Shown: piece after piece, positions 31,868 through 40,496 of the stretch
Numbering within the stretch: position 1 is the stretch's first letter
Layout of the letters: every line of letters begins with the position of its first letter
NCBI RefSeq assembly: GCF_029868855.1
Contig: NZ_JARWOV010000082.1
Span: 1 to 41,711 of the forward strand
Direction of reading: 5' to 3'
DNA length: 41,711 nt
From: Nocardia carnea
GTDB lineage: Bacteria; Actinomycetota; Actinomycetes; Mycobacteriales; Mycobacteriaceae
Notes under the pieces: model-generated
Seen by the model: only the letters and a program-made list of their open reading frames with translations
Told to the model about the DNA's origin: nothing
The model's database searches: none
Made by a program: the position numbers and the translations under genes

Positions 31868-32223
31868 AACTTGCGGGGTCCACGACGGACGCGCCCGGCC
31901 TCAGACGTGATCGATGGTCCCACGCTGCGCTGCCGGCTCGCGCTACAACCGCCCAGTCCCCGGCGGCGCAACCACTAGCTCGCGATACAACCCCTCGACC
32001 CCGGCGCAGGAACTCTCGAGCCTCCAGCGATACCCCTCGGCCCCGGCAAAACCCGCTCAGCCGAGGGAATCGCCGCACGGGCAGTCAGGCGGCACCGACT
32101 CTGTGACGCGACCGGCGGGCGGAGTCGGACCCGTACCCGTGATTCCCGGCCCTGTGTCGGCGGAGACCGCCGGAGCAGCCGGCACAGCCCCGGATAACCG
32201 GCGTCAGCGAGCGCCGCAACCGC
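31868..32223. other. spacer with degenerate tandem repeats
   Basis: 356 bases without a gene, between convergent prfC and the SnoaL-like gene. Three degenerate copies of a GCGATACAACCCCTCGACCC-type unit ending in CCCCGGC start near 31941, 31982 and 32027. Confidence 0.45.
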
Positions 32224-33036
32224 TCAGCCCGCAGCCCTGTGTTCCGGGCCCGGATACTCCTGGTCGTCGCTGCTGCCGATCGGCTCCTCCGGGGTCTCGT
32301 CGCGCGTCGCGGTCTCCCGCGGGTCGCGTTCGACGGCTTCGACCCCGTCGGACTGCTGGATCAGCCCCCACCGATTGGCGGTCAGCCGCAGACTCGGCAG
32401 ATCGCTGAGCGAGAGCACCACCTCGTAGGTGCGTTCGTAGCCGGTGTGCGCGATCCGCCAGCGGCCGTCGTCGCAGCGCACGTATTCGTCGGTGTAGAAG
32501 GCGGCGCCACGCAGCAGCATATTGTTCTCGGGGATCAGCACCGTATCGGAGAGGTACCAGATACCGGAGGCCTGATCACCGTCCACATCGATCTCCGGGT
32601 GATCGCAGCGGTGCTCGGTGATCACATGCGGCCCCAGCGTGTTGCGCAGGAAAGTCAGGAATGCTTCCCGGGACTCGAACTGCAGGTATTCGCTGTAGGT
32701 GGCCGTGGCCTCCGGGATCATCGTCTCGGCGAAGTCTTCCCAGAGTTTGCTGTCCAGCGCCCGGATATAGCGGAACTTGAGGCGATGGATCTCCAGGACG
32801 TCCTCCGACGTCACCGGTGTCGTCTGGCGTGAGGTGTTCGGTCGTACGGGTCCCATGGTCAGCGGCACATCCGTTTCGGGTTCGAGCCGCGGCGGGAGCG
32901 AGACATCCAGTCCGGCGCCCAGCGCCGCCGCGAGCGCGGCACCGGAGAAGGCCATGGTTTCACTGCTCTGGCCCGGCCGCCGCGGAAAACCACCCGGGTG
33001 CGGCCCCGGATCGTTGCGCTCCTCGCCCTGGTCCAT
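32224..33036 (-). CDS. SnoaL/NTF2-like protein
   Basis: 270 residues if ATG 33036 is the start; Met28 (32955) and Met61 (32856) are alternatives, because the first ~70 residues are Pro/Gly-rich and not part of the domain. The core (about 74-215) is a cone-shaped NTF2-like fold: SEDVLEIHRLKFRYIRALDSKLWEDFAETMIPEATATYSEYLQFESREAFLTFLRNTLGPHVITEHRCDHPEIDVDGDQASGIWYLSD and YTDEYVRCDDGRWRIAHTGYERTYEV. Such proteins are small-molecule enzymes (dehydratases, cyclases) or binding proteins; the HRCDHPEI segment carries candidate catalytic His residues. The tail is acidic. A 21-base inverted repeat at 33085 lies just upstream and may be a repressor site. Confidence 0.82.
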   Translation of the reverse strand: MDQGEERNDPGPHPGGFPRRPGQSSETMAFSGAALAAALGAGLDVSLPPRLEPETDVPLTMGPVRPNTSRQTTPVTSEDVLEIHRLKFRYIRALDSKLWEDFAETMIPEATATYSEYLQFESREAFLTFLRNTLGPHVITEHRCDHPEIDVDGDQASGIWYLSDTVLIPENNMLLRGAAFYTDEYVRCDDGRWRIAHTGYERTYEVVLSLSDLPSLRLTANRWGLIQQSDGVEAVERDPRETATRDETPEEPIGSSDDQEYPGPEHRAAG

Positions 33037-33084
33037 AACTCCACCATCCCACCTGAAATGGACAAATTGGGAGGTTATTCAGAT

Positions 33085-33105
33085 CTGTATCGGATTGCTA
33101 TACAG
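33085..33105. promoter_or_regulatory. inverted repeat upstream of the SnoaL-like gene
   Basis: CTGTAT (33085-33090), nine bases, ATACAG (33100-33105), 49 bases before the ATG. The surrounding AT-richer stretch suggests promoter overlap; TetR-type regulators use sites of this geometry. Confidence 0.35.
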
Positions 33106-33199
33106 CGTCGGAGGTATTACGGGGGCCGGGTCCAGGCCGGTCAACCGGCGAATCGGGCCGGGTCGGCGCGGTGGTCCGTAACCGGGGCCGGGCGGCGGA

Positions 33200-34180
33200 T
33201 CAGAGCCGCTGACCGTTGCCGATGGTGAAACAGGTACGGCAGAAATCCTCGCCGAACTCCGTCAAGCGCAGACTTTTGCGCACGATTTTCGGGGCCCGGC
33301 CCGCCTTTTTCAAAGCGTCCTCCACGATCGGCTGGACCTCGAGCACCATATACCGGCTCAGGACCACCGGATCGTCGGAATTATGGGTCAGGCCCAACCG
33401 GCTGAGGTTGATCAGATACGACCGTGCCCGGTCGATGTAGCGCACACCGGCCTGCTCCGGCACCGAGGTGAGCCCACCGGCAATCAGCTCGGATCCGATA
33501 CCCAGCGGGCGGTTGGTCCGTACGTCGACGGTCGGCTGCGGGCCGTTGAGCGCCATATAGCGCAGAATGCGGGCCTCGTCGGGGGCGAGTTCGTCGAGGA
33601 TCCGGTCGTAGGCGGGATGTACCTCTTCGGTGAAGTAGACATCGGCCGATCGGGCCAGCAGCGCGTCACCACGTTTACGGAGTTCGGCGACGGTGGCCGA
33701 ACGCATATAGGAGCCCACCGCCACCGTCTGCTGACCGGAGGTCTGCCCGGTCGGTACATAGCTCACGATTTCCCGCACCGAGCCCTCGGTGACCCCGAGC
33801 GCACTGCGCGCGATGGACCGCAGCGCGTTACCGGTGCGTTCGGCGATCTCGGCCGAGGACTCCCCGTCCAGGGCCGCCTGGGTGATCTCACGGGTGACCT
33901 CGAATGACGTGTTCGCCGCCCACTGCCCACCGCGCACCACACTGCCGGCCGCGACCCCGGCCGCGCGGAAAACCCCGCGGATGAGCCGGGCCTCGTTACT
34001 GATCTGCCGCTGTTCGACATCGGCGCTGCGCTCGACACTCGACGGCGGCCGGCGGACGACATCCGCCGGGTCGGGGCTCGTCTTCGGCGCCGGATTCGGG
34101 CCGGTACCGGCCGGCGGGCGCCATTGCACGGGCCGGGAACCGGTCCGGGTGAACTCCTGTCCGGTCCTGTCGTCTGCCAC
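33200..34180 (-). CDS. Abi-alpha (DUF4393) family protein 1
   Basis: 326 residues from GTG 34180, which has GGAG five bases upstream; a GTG at 34219 would add 13 residues but has no ribosome site. The N-terminal ~45 residues are Pro/Arg-rich. A helical region follows (about 60-130, RLIRGVFRAAGVAAGSVVRGGQWAANTSFEVTREITQAALDG), then the conserved core PAYDRILDELAPDEARILRYMALNGPQPTVDVRTNRP, RSYLINLSRLGLTHN and a C-terminal SLRLTEFGEDFCRTCFTIGN. These match Abi-alpha/DUF4393 proteins, a family named for abortive infection but poorly characterised. Paralogous to the gene at 35721 and divergent from the DUF445 gene. CRTC near the end is a Cys pair that the paralogue lacks. Confidence 0.8.
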   Translation of the reverse strand: MADDRTGQEFTRTGSRPVQWRPPAGTGPNPAPKTSPDPADVVRRPPSSVERSADVEQRQISNEARLIRGVFRAAGVAAGSVVRGGQWAANTSFEVTREITQAALDGESSAEIAERTGNALRSIARSALGVTEGSVREIVSYVPTGQTSGQQTVAVGSYMRSATVAELRKRGDALLARSADVYFTEEVHPAYDRILDELAPDEARILRYMALNGPQPTVDVRTNRPLGIGSELIAGGLTSVPEQAGVRYIDRARSYLINLSRLGLTHNSDDPVVLSRYMVLEVQPIVEDALKKAGRAPKIVRKSLRLTEFGEDFCRTCFTIGNGQRL

Positions 34181-34366
34181 GTCTACTCCGATATCGCCAG
34201 ATGAACGAATCCCGCTCACCGATTATTGCCCATCGACGGTGATAGCCCCGCGCCGGACCATGGATCCGGCTCACGTCTGAGACACTAATGTGTCGCGGCC
34301 GGTCGCGCTGCCGGCGGGATGGCCGCCGCAGCGCGGTGACGGTTGGGCTGTGGTGCTAATTTGAGG

Positions 34367-34392
34367 TCCCGGTGAGGCGGCGATCACCGGGA
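34367..34392. promoter_or_regulatory. 9-base-arm perfect inverted repeat before the DUF445 gene
   Basis: TCCCGGTGA (34367-34375), eight bases, TCACCGGGA (34384-34392). It ends just before the AGGAGG ribosome site (34395-34400), so it could act as an operator or as an RNA hairpin sequestering initiation. Confidence 0.45.
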
Positions 34393-34407
34393 GCAGGAGG
34401 GTGTGTC

Positions 34408-35730
34408 GTGTTGGAGAGTGTGTTCGGGGTGCACCCGACGATCCTCCTGGAATTACTGACCATTCCGCTGTTCACCGGCGTCATCGGCTACGTCACCAAC
34501 TGGACCGGCGTGCTGATGCTGTTCCGGCCGATCGCTTTTCACGGTATCCGGATCCCCGGCCTGCGCTATCTGTACCCGTATCTGCCCAAGCGGATCCAGA
34601 TTCTGCCGCTGCTCAGCCACGACGGCCGTTTCGGCTGGCAGGGCATCGTGCCGTCACGAGCCGACAAAATGGCCAGTATCGCGGTGGACAAAGGACTTTC
34701 GAAACTCGGTAGTGTCACCGATTTCTATCGCGAACTGGAACCGGACGCGCTCGCCGAACATCTCGCGCTCACCGCCGAAACCCAGATCCGCGATATCGTC
34801 GAGAACATCCTGCGCCGCGACCATCCGCAGCTCTGGTACAACCTGCCGTCCCAGCTCCGGGAGATGGTGCACGAGCGCGTCCGGCAGCAACTACCGGATA
34901 TCCTGCGCGAACTCACCGATGAACTGGGCGCCAACATCGACCAGCTGCTCGACGTCAAACAAATGGTGATCCGGTATTTCCAGGCGCGGCCGCAGCTGCT
35001 CAACCAGTTGTTTCAGGTGCTGGGCGCCAAGGAATTGCGGTTCATGCAGAATTTCGGTCTCTATTTCGGCGCCCCCATGGGCGTGGTGCTGGTGGCGATC
35101 CTGCATACGACCGGGTGGCCGACATTGGCGGTCCTGCCGATCGGCGGGGTGATCATCGGCTGGGTGGTCAACTGGGTGGGCCTGAACATGATCTTCGCCC
35201 CCGCCGAACCGAAATGGTGGTGCCCGTGGCGGCAGGGTCTGCTGATCAAACGGCAGAACGAAATCACCGACGGTTACGCCGAACTCGTTTCCACCCAGGT
35301 GATGACGGTCGCCAATATCGGTGACGAACTGCTCAACGGGCCCAAATCGGATCGGACCCTGCAGATGCTGGAGGACACCCTGCGCCCGGCCGCCGACCGC
35401 GCCCTGGGCCCGGCGCGCGGCGCGGTGAAACTGGTGCTCGGCAGTCGCGACTACGAGACTCTGACCCAGACCCTGACCTCCGAGGCGATGGCCATCGCGC
35501 CGCTGGCGTTCGCCGACGCCGACTTCAACGAACGCCAGGGCAAACAGATCGGCGCCTATATCGCCAAACAGATGTCGGAGCTCTCACCGAACGATTTCGT
35601 CGATATGTTGCGCTCGGCCATCAAACAGGACGAATGGCTGCTGTTCGTGCACGGCGGCGTCCTCGGGCTGTTCGCGGGATACGCGCATATCCTGGTGTTC
35701 GGAACGGGGGTGGCGACCACATGGCTGTGA
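34408..35730 (+). CDS. DUF445-family membrane protein
   Basis: 440 residues from GTG 34408, seven bases after AGGAGG. N-terminal membrane segment ILLELLTIPLFTGVIGYVTNWTGVLMLFRP with the family signature GYVTNWTGVLMLFRPI, then LLPLLSHDGRFGWQGIVPSRADKMASIAVDKGLSKLGSVTDFYREL. A long helical domain (about 110-215) follows, then a repeated membrane block (GVVLVAILHTTGWPTLAVLPIGGVIIGWVVNWVGLNMIFAP) and a C-terminal hydrophobic tail (LLFVHGGVLGLFAGYAHILVFG). DUF445 proteins (YheB/YjiN group) are poorly characterised inner-membrane proteins. The stop overlaps the Abi-alpha 2 start by 10 bases, a firm sign of coexpression. Confidence 0.88.
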   Translation: MLESVFGVHPTILLELLTIPLFTGVIGYVTNWTGVLMLFRPIAFHGIRIPGLRYLYPYLPKRIQILPLLSHDGRFGWQGIVPSRADKMASIAVDKGLSKLGSVTDFYRELEPDALAEHLALTAETQIRDIVENILRRDHPQLWYNLPSQLREMVHERVRQQLPDILRELTDELGANIDQLLDVKQMVIRYFQARPQLLNQLFQVLGAKELRFMQNFGLYFGAPMGVVLVAILHTTGWPTLAVLPIGGVIIGWVVNWVGLNMIFAPAEPKWWCPWRQGLLIKRQNEITDGYAELVSTQVMTVANIGDELLNGPKSDRTLQMLEDTLRPAADRALGPARGAVKLVLGSRDYETLTQTLTSEAMAIAPLAFADADFNERQGKQIGAYIAKQMSELSPNDFVDMLRSAIKQDEWLLFVHGGVLGLFAGYAHILVFGTGVATTWL

Positions 35731-36578
35731 ACGAGAAACCACGAGAACCCGCAGATCCGGGCGAACCGAGCCCCGGCGAATATCGCGAACCGGTGGGACC
35801 TATCGGCCCCGTCGCGGCGGTACGCGCCGTGAGCGGGGTCGCGCGGGTCGCGGCGTCGGTGGTGTCCGGTACCGCACGGTGGGGTGTGCACACCGCACTG
35901 GATGTCACCGAGACGGTGGTACGCGGCAGTATGGCCGGGCAGCCGCCCACCGAGATCCGCACCGATGCGACCCGGCAGATCCGGGAGGCGCTGCGCCTGG
36001 CGCTCGGGGTCACCGCCACGGAACCGGCCGCCACCGCATCGCCGACCGAACGGTCGCTGCGGGCACAGGGGGCGGCACTGCTGCGCCTGGCCGCCAGCAC
36101 GCGGGCACCCGACGAGGGGCACCCGGCCTTCGCCCGGATTCTGGCCGAACTCACCTCCGACGAAGCCCGCATCCTGCGGCTGCTCCGCCTCGACGGGCCG
36201 CAGCCGACCGTGACCGTACGCGGCGGCCGTTCGTCACGGCGCGCCCGCCGAGCCGGAGAAGCACGATCCGGGGCGGACGATCTCGGGGTGAGCATGATCG
36301 GTGAACACGCGGGACTCCGGCATCCGGAACGGATCCAGCGCTATCTGAACAACCTGCGGCGGGTGGGCCTGATCGAGGCACTACCCGAACCGGTCGGCAC
36401 CCCGGAGCGCTACCAGCTCCTGGAAGCCCAGGCGGCGGTGGCGGACCTACTGAAACACGCAGGTGGTCGCGGCAAACTCCAGCACCGGGGGATCGCGCTC
36501 ACCACCTTCGGCGAAGAATTCGTGCAGACCAGCCTGCCCATCGCCGGTGAAGAAGACCCCGCCACCGGCACCCCCTGA
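35721..36578 (+). CDS. Abi-alpha (DUF4393) family protein 2
   Basis: 285 residues from ATG 35721. It is a paralogue of the 33200-34180 product: VRAVSGVARVAASVVSGTARWGVHTALDVTETVVRGSMAG aligns with the helical region, PAFARILAELTSDEARILRLLRLDGPQPTVTVRGGR with the core, and IQRYLNNLRRVGLIEALPEP plus GIALTTFGEEFVQTSLPIAGEED with the C-terminus. It has an Arg-rich insert (SSRRARRAGEARSGADDLG). Translated from within the DUF445 gene end, so the pair should be made together. Likely a cytoplasmic protein associated with the DUF445 membrane protein, possibly in phage defence. Confidence 0.8.
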   Translation: MAVNEKPREPADPGEPSPGEYREPVGPIGPVAAVRAVSGVARVAASVVSGTARWGVHTALDVTETVVRGSMAGQPPTEIRTDATRQIREALRLALGVTATEPAATASPTERSLRAQGAALLRLAASTRAPDEGHPAFARILAELTSDEARILRLLRLDGPQPTVTVRGGRSSRRARRAGEARSGADDLGVSMIGEHAGLRHPERIQRYLNNLRRVGLIEALPEPVGTPERYQLLEAQAAVADLLKHAGGRGKLQHRGIALTTFGEEFVQTSLPIAGEEDPATGTP

Positions 36579-36925
36579 TACGGCACCACCCGGGATGTGC
36601 GACTCGTCGGTTTCGACGTGGTTTCCGGGCTCGCCCACCGTGGCGGGCGGCGGCACCGGAACATCCTTCGCCGGCCGGTTCCCGATACCCGGCCCGCAGG
36701 CAGCCGCCGACCGGTACAGCGCAATCGCCATCGCGATCCTCGGCCCGCCCCGGCGGCGATCAGGTACCGCGCGAGCTGTGCTGAGCGCACCACTTGCTGC
36801 TTGTTCGCGGGGACCCGTCGCAGCTCGGACAGCGATCCGGAGCCGGTCCCTGCCGGGCCGCGGGGTCGTAGCCGATCAGTGGCGGCGCGGTGCTCCCCGC
36901 ACGAGCGGCCCGTGGGCGCGACCGC
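36579..36925. other. spacer between Abi-alpha 2 and the ABC-F gene
   Basis: 347 bases between convergent genes. Short open frames on both strands have no motif or ribosome-site support, and no clear terminator hairpin was found. Confidence 0.4.
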
Positions 36926-38740
36926 TCAGACCTGGTCGGCGAGTTCCATCCAGCGTTCCTCGGCGGTTTCCTTCTCCGCCTGCACCTCTTTCAGTTCGGC
37001 GCCGAGGGTGACCAGTTTCTCGGGCTCGGTCGCGGCGGCGGCGAGCGCGGTGTGCAATTTCGCCTCGCGTTCGCCGAGTTTGTCGATGGCGCGTTCCAGG
37101 CGGGTGAGTTCCTTGCGGGCCGCCCGGTAGGCCGCCGAATCGGTTTGCGACGCCTCGGCCCGGTTCGCGGACGCGGACGCCGCCTGCCGGGCGGTGTCGC
37201 CGGCCGCGAGCTCGGCCCGCCGAGCCAGGTATTGGGTGATACCGCCGGGCAGGTTGGTGAGTTTGCCGTCGCCGAACAGCGCCCAGGTGCTGTCGCAGAT
37301 CCGCTCGATCAGGTAGCGGTCGTGGCTGATCACAACCAGCGTCCCGGCCCAGTTGTCGAGTAGATCCTCGAGCTGTTGCAGGGTGTCGATATCGAGGTCG
37401 TTGGTGGGTTCGTCGAGCAGCAGCACATTCGGCTCGGACATGAGGATGCGGGTGAGCTGCAACCGGCGGCGTTCGCCACCCGAGAGATCCCGGACCGGGG
37501 TGCGCTGGCGGGCCGGGGTGAACCCGAGTCGCTCCGCCAGCTGACCGGCGGACAGTTCCAGCGCCTTGCTGCCTTCGCCCAGAGTGATCCGCATGGCGAT
37601 CTCCTGGACCGCCTCGAGCACCCGCATCTCGGTGGGGAGGTCGTCGAGCTCCTGCCGCAGCCAGCCGATCCGCACCGTCTGCCCTTGCACACGTTTCCCC
37701 GCGACCGGTTCGACGTCACCGGCCAGTGCCCGCAGCAGGGTGGTCTTACCCGACCCGTTCACGCCCACCAGGCCGACCCGTTCCCCGGGCGCCAGCCGCC
37801 AGGTCAGATCCTGGACCAGTTCGCGGCCGTCCGGCGTGGTGAGGGTCGCATCCTCGAGTTCCACCACTACCCGGCCCAGCCGCTTCTTGGCGAACGATGC
37901 CAGCGACACACTGTCCCGCGGCGGCGGGACATCGGCGATCAGTGCCTCCGCGGCTTCCACTCGGTAGCGCGGCTTCGAGGTGCGGGCCTGCGGACCACGC
38001 CGCAACCAGGCCAGTTCCTTACGCGCCAGGTTCCGCCGCCTGGCCTCGGTGGCATCGGCCTGCCGGGCGCGTTCGGCGCGCGCGAAAATCCAGTCGCCGT
38101 ATCCGCCCTCGTAGGTTTCCACCCGGCCGCCCACCACTTCCCAGGTGCGGGTCGCGACGGTGTCGAGAAACCAGCGATCGTGGGTGACCACGACCAGCGC
38201 ACTGCGCCGGGCCAGCAGATGTTCGGCCAGCCACTGCACGCCCTCGACATCGAGATGGTTGGTGGGTTCGTCGAGTACCAGCAGGTCGAGCTCGCGCACC
38301 AGCGCCGCGGCCAGCGCGACCCGGCGGCGTTCCCCACCGGAGAGATTGGTGACGGCGGTGTCCAGCCCCAGCCCGGCGATCCCGATCCCGTCGAGTATCG
38401 AACGGATCCGGGGGTCGGCGGCCCATTCGTGTTCGGCGATATCCCCGGTCGGCGCATCGTCGGCCAGCCCCGCGAGCACCACCTCGCCGACGGTCGCGCC
38501 CTCGGGCAGCACCCCACGCTGGGTGACCACGGCCATCCGCAATCCACCCAGGCGGCTGACCCGGCCGCCGTCGGGCTCCTCGATCCCGGTCAGTACTTCG
38601 AGCAGCGTGGTCTTACCGCCGCCGTTGAGACCGACCACCCCGATCCGTTCGCCCGCATGCACCCCCAGCGAGACCCCGTCGAGCAGTGGTTTGATCCCGA
38701 AACTCTTGCTGACCTGTTCGAGATTGATCAGGTTGGCCAT
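36926..38740 (-). CDS. ABC-F ATPase (Uup-like translation factor)
   Basis: 604 residues, two ABC domains without membrane segments. First Walker A GLNGGGKTT (about 37-45), signature LSGGERRRVALAAAL, Walker B LLVLDEPTNHLD. The linker is an arm-type helix (RRRNLARKELAWLRRGPQARTSKPRYRVEAAEAL). Second domain GVNGSGKTT, DLSGGERRRLQLTRIL and LLLDEPTNDLD. The C-terminal coiled coil (RKELTRLERAIDKLGEREAKLHTALAAAATEPEKLVTLGAELKEVQAEKETAEERWMELADQV) is typical of Uup. ABC-F proteins act on the ribosome, relieving stalling or giving antibiotic protection. It stands downstream of ispE, the usual place in related actinobacteria, 430 bases away. Confidence 0.93.
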   Translation of the reverse strand: MANLINLEQVSKSFGIKPLLDGVSLGVHAGERIGVVGLNGGGKTTLLEVLTGIEEPDGGRVSRLGGLRMAVVTQRGVLPEGATVGEVVLAGLADDAPTGDIAEHEWAADPRIRSILDGIGIAGLGLDTAVTNLSGGERRRVALAAALVRELDLLVLDEPTNHLDVEGVQWLAEHLLARRSALVVVTHDRWFLDTVATRTWEVVGGRVETYEGGYGDWIFARAERARQADATEARRRNLARKELAWLRRGPQARTSKPRYRVEAAEALIADVPPPRDSVSLASFAKKRLGRVVVELEDATLTTPDGRELVQDLTWRLAPGERVGLVGVNGSGKTTLLRALAGDVEPVAGKRVQGQTVRIGWLRQELDDLPTEMRVLEAVQEIAMRITLGEGSKALELSAGQLAERLGFTPARQRTPVRDLSGGERRRLQLTRILMSEPNVLLLDEPTNDLDIDTLQQLEDLLDNWAGTLVVISHDRYLIERICDSTWALFGDGKLTNLPGGITQYLARRAELAAGDTARQAASASANRAEASQTDSAAYRAARKELTRLERAIDKLGEREAKLHTALAAAATEPEKLVTLGAELKEVQAEKETAEERWMELADQV

Positions 38741-39170
38741 GAATCCTTCCGCCTCCGCTGCCGGCCACGCCGATACGCGACCCCGCCCAGCCTATCGAGC
38801 CCCGCGTACCGGCCGACCGCCGCCGGGGTGCAGCCCGGCCTGTAACCGGGAACCGGTTGATCCGGTCGCGGACCAACCGCTGGGTCGCAGTACGTAGTGC
38901 TTCCTGTACGACGCCGGCTCAGCCCGAACGGCCTGCCGGACGAACAGTTCTCCGTGCGGACCGGTGATCACCGGTCGACCGGCTACGTCCGGCCCGGAAA
39001 CCGGCCGCCGGGACTGTGGACATCCCGGCGCACAGCGAGCACGCCGCGGACGTCGGGCCGGTTCACTACCGGGATCACTCGAACGGACTGCGCCGTACCG
39101 ACCGGCCGGGGGCCGCGACCGGTGGACAGGCCGCAAAAGTCTCGACTCGATACAGAACCGGCCGAACGAA
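38741..39170. other. intergenic region between ispE and the ABC-F gene
   Basis: 430 bases. Open frames on either strand are low-complexity and lack ribosome sites. It contains a perfect 18-bp palindrome at 38959-38976 and presumably the ABC-F promoter. Confidence 0.45.
38959..38976. promoter_or_regulatory. 18-bp perfect palindrome
   Basis: GACCGGTGATCACCGGTC with no spacer, 219 bases upstream of the ABC-F start. A gap-free palindrome of this length suggests a dimeric protein site; no regulator gene is adjacent. Confidence 0.4.
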
Positions 39171-40142
39171 TCACGCCCGGCGCGGGCCGGGGGGCGGCGG
39201 TTCCGGGGACGGGTGGTGCGGTTCATCCTGGCTCGTTATCCGCGCCCCCGGCACGGGACCCGTCGCCGTCCGGACACTGCGGGCAACCCCCGCGCCGGAG
39301 AGTTCGGCTGCAACGGCGACCGCGGCTTCGGTGGTTTCGCAGAGGAAAGCGCACGTCGGGCCGGAACCGGAGACGAGACCGGCCAGCGCCCCGGCCTCCA
39401 CTCCCGCGCGGAGGGTCCGGCGCAGGTCGGGGCGCAGCGAAACGGCCGCGGCCTGGAGGTCGTTGCCGAGCAGCGGGGCGAGCTGGCGGGCGTCGCCGGA
39501 GGCCAGGGCCTGCATGAGGGCCTGTGGTTCGCCGAGTCGCGGGGGGTCGCCCTGGACGCGGAGCCGGTCGAGTTCGGTGAATACCTCCGGTGTGGACAGT
39601 CCACCTTTCGCCAAGGCCAGCACCCAGTGGAATGAATTGCGCGACAGCACCGGAAGCAGCCGTTCCCCGCGACCGGTGCCCAGCGCCGTCCCCCCGTGCA
39701 GGGCGAAGGGCACATCGCTGCCCAGTTCGGCGGCCACCGCGGCGAGTTCGTCCCGATGCAGCCCCAGTTCCCACAGCTCGTTCAGGCCTACCAGCGCGGC
39801 GGCGGCGTCGGCGCTGCCGCCGGCCATTCCCCCGGCTACCGGAATACCTTTGTCGATGGTGATCTCCACCAGCGGCGCGCGGCCGGCCAGCTGGGCGAGC
39901 CGGACCGCCGCCTTCCAGACGAGGTTGGTCCGGTCGGTGGGTACTTCCGCGGCGCCTTCTCCGGTGACCCGCAGCGTGAGCGAGTTGGCGGGTGCGATCT
40001 CGAGATCGTCGGCCAGCGAAAGGGCTTGGAAAACGGTGGTGAGCTCGTGGTAGCCGTCGGCGCGCAGGTCACCTACTCCCAGATGGAGGTTGACCTTCGA
40101 GGGTGCCCGCACGGTGACGGGACTGGGCACAACGGACAGCAC
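39171..40142 (-). CDS. ispE: 4-diphosphocytidyl-2-C-methyl-D-erythritol kinase
   Basis: 323 residues from GTG 40142 ([22 protein letters not shown]); GTG 40130 or a Met further upstream (40181, 40211) are alternatives. GHMP kinase of the MEP isoprenoid pathway, phosphorylating CDP-methylerythritol. [29 protein letters not shown] (substrate-binding Lys and His), the ATP loop [38 protein letters not shown] (catalytic Asp) and [13 protein letters not shown] are clear. The C-terminus has a Pro-rich tail. In related genomes it follows ksgA directly; here a copper-chaperone gene on the other strand lies between them. Confidence 0.96.
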   Translation of the reverse strand: MLSVVPSPVTVRAPSKVNLHLGVGDLRADGYHELTTVFQALSLADDLEIAPANSLTLRVTGEGAAEVPTDRTNLVWKAAVRLAQLAGRAPLVEITIDKGIPVAGGMAGGSADAAAALVGLNELWELGLHRDELAAVAAELGSDVPFALHGGTALGTGRGERLLPVLSRNSFHWVLALAKGGLSTPEVFTELDRLRVQGDPPRLGEPQALMQALASGDARQLAPLLGNDLQAAAVSLRPDLRRTLRAGVEAGALAGLVSGSGPTCAFLCETTEAAVAVAAELSGAGVARSVRTATGPVPGARITSQDEPHHPSPEPPPPGPRRA

Positions 40143-40227
40143 GGTGCCCAAGCCTAATAGGTGCTGTCGGGCAGCGACCATCCGAAGACCACGCAGGGCC
40201 CGAGTCGGCACCAGCCTTGCAGTAAAT

Positions 40228-40242
40228 TACCCCCGGGGGGTA
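40228..40242. promoter_or_regulatory. CsoR-box-like operator before copZ
   Basis: TACCCCCGGGGGGTA (40228-40242), a G/C-tract pseudo-palindrome flanked by AT-rich bases. Copper-sensing CsoR repressors bind sites of this type (TACCCnnnnGGGTA). It lies 44 bases before the copZ ATG, overlapping the expected promoter, so copper induction is likely. Confidence 0.65.
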
Positions 40243-40286
40243 TATTCGGGGTGTCCCGGCAGAGGACCGAGCACGAAGGAGACACC

Positions 40287-40496
40287 ATGTCCACCACCAG
40301 CACTTACACCGTCAGCGGTATGACCTGCGGCCACTGCGTCCAGGCGGTGAAAACGGAAATCGGCAAAATCGACGGCGTCACCAGCGTGGACGTCGACCTC
40401 GCCTCGGGGCGGGTCGTCGTCGACGCCGCCGCGGAGATCGCCGATTCCGATATCGCGGCCGCGGTGGACGAAGCGGGTTACGAACTGGCGAGCTGA
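40287..40496 (+). CDS. copZ: copper chaperone (heavy-metal-associated domain)
   Basis: 69 residues, one HMA domain. [69 protein letters not shown] holds the GMTCGHC metal site (residues 11-17; Cys14 and Cys17) and the beta-alpha-beta-beta-alpha-beta order of CopZ. It shuttles Cu(I) in the cytoplasm, usually to a CopA ATPase, but no copA or csoR gene is in the window. AGGAG (40277-40281 region) precedes ATG 40287. Its 3' end overlaps the ksgA 3' end by 19 bases on the opposite strand. Confidence 0.93.
   Translation: MSTTSTYTVSGMTCGHCVQAVKTEIGKIDGVTSVDVDLASGRVVVDAAAEIADSDIAAAVDEAGYELAS

Noticed and set aside
38792..39226. 144-codon minus-strand frame between ispE and ABC-F
   Set aside because: Low-complexity Arg/Pro/Gly composition, overlaps the ispE end, no ribosome site.
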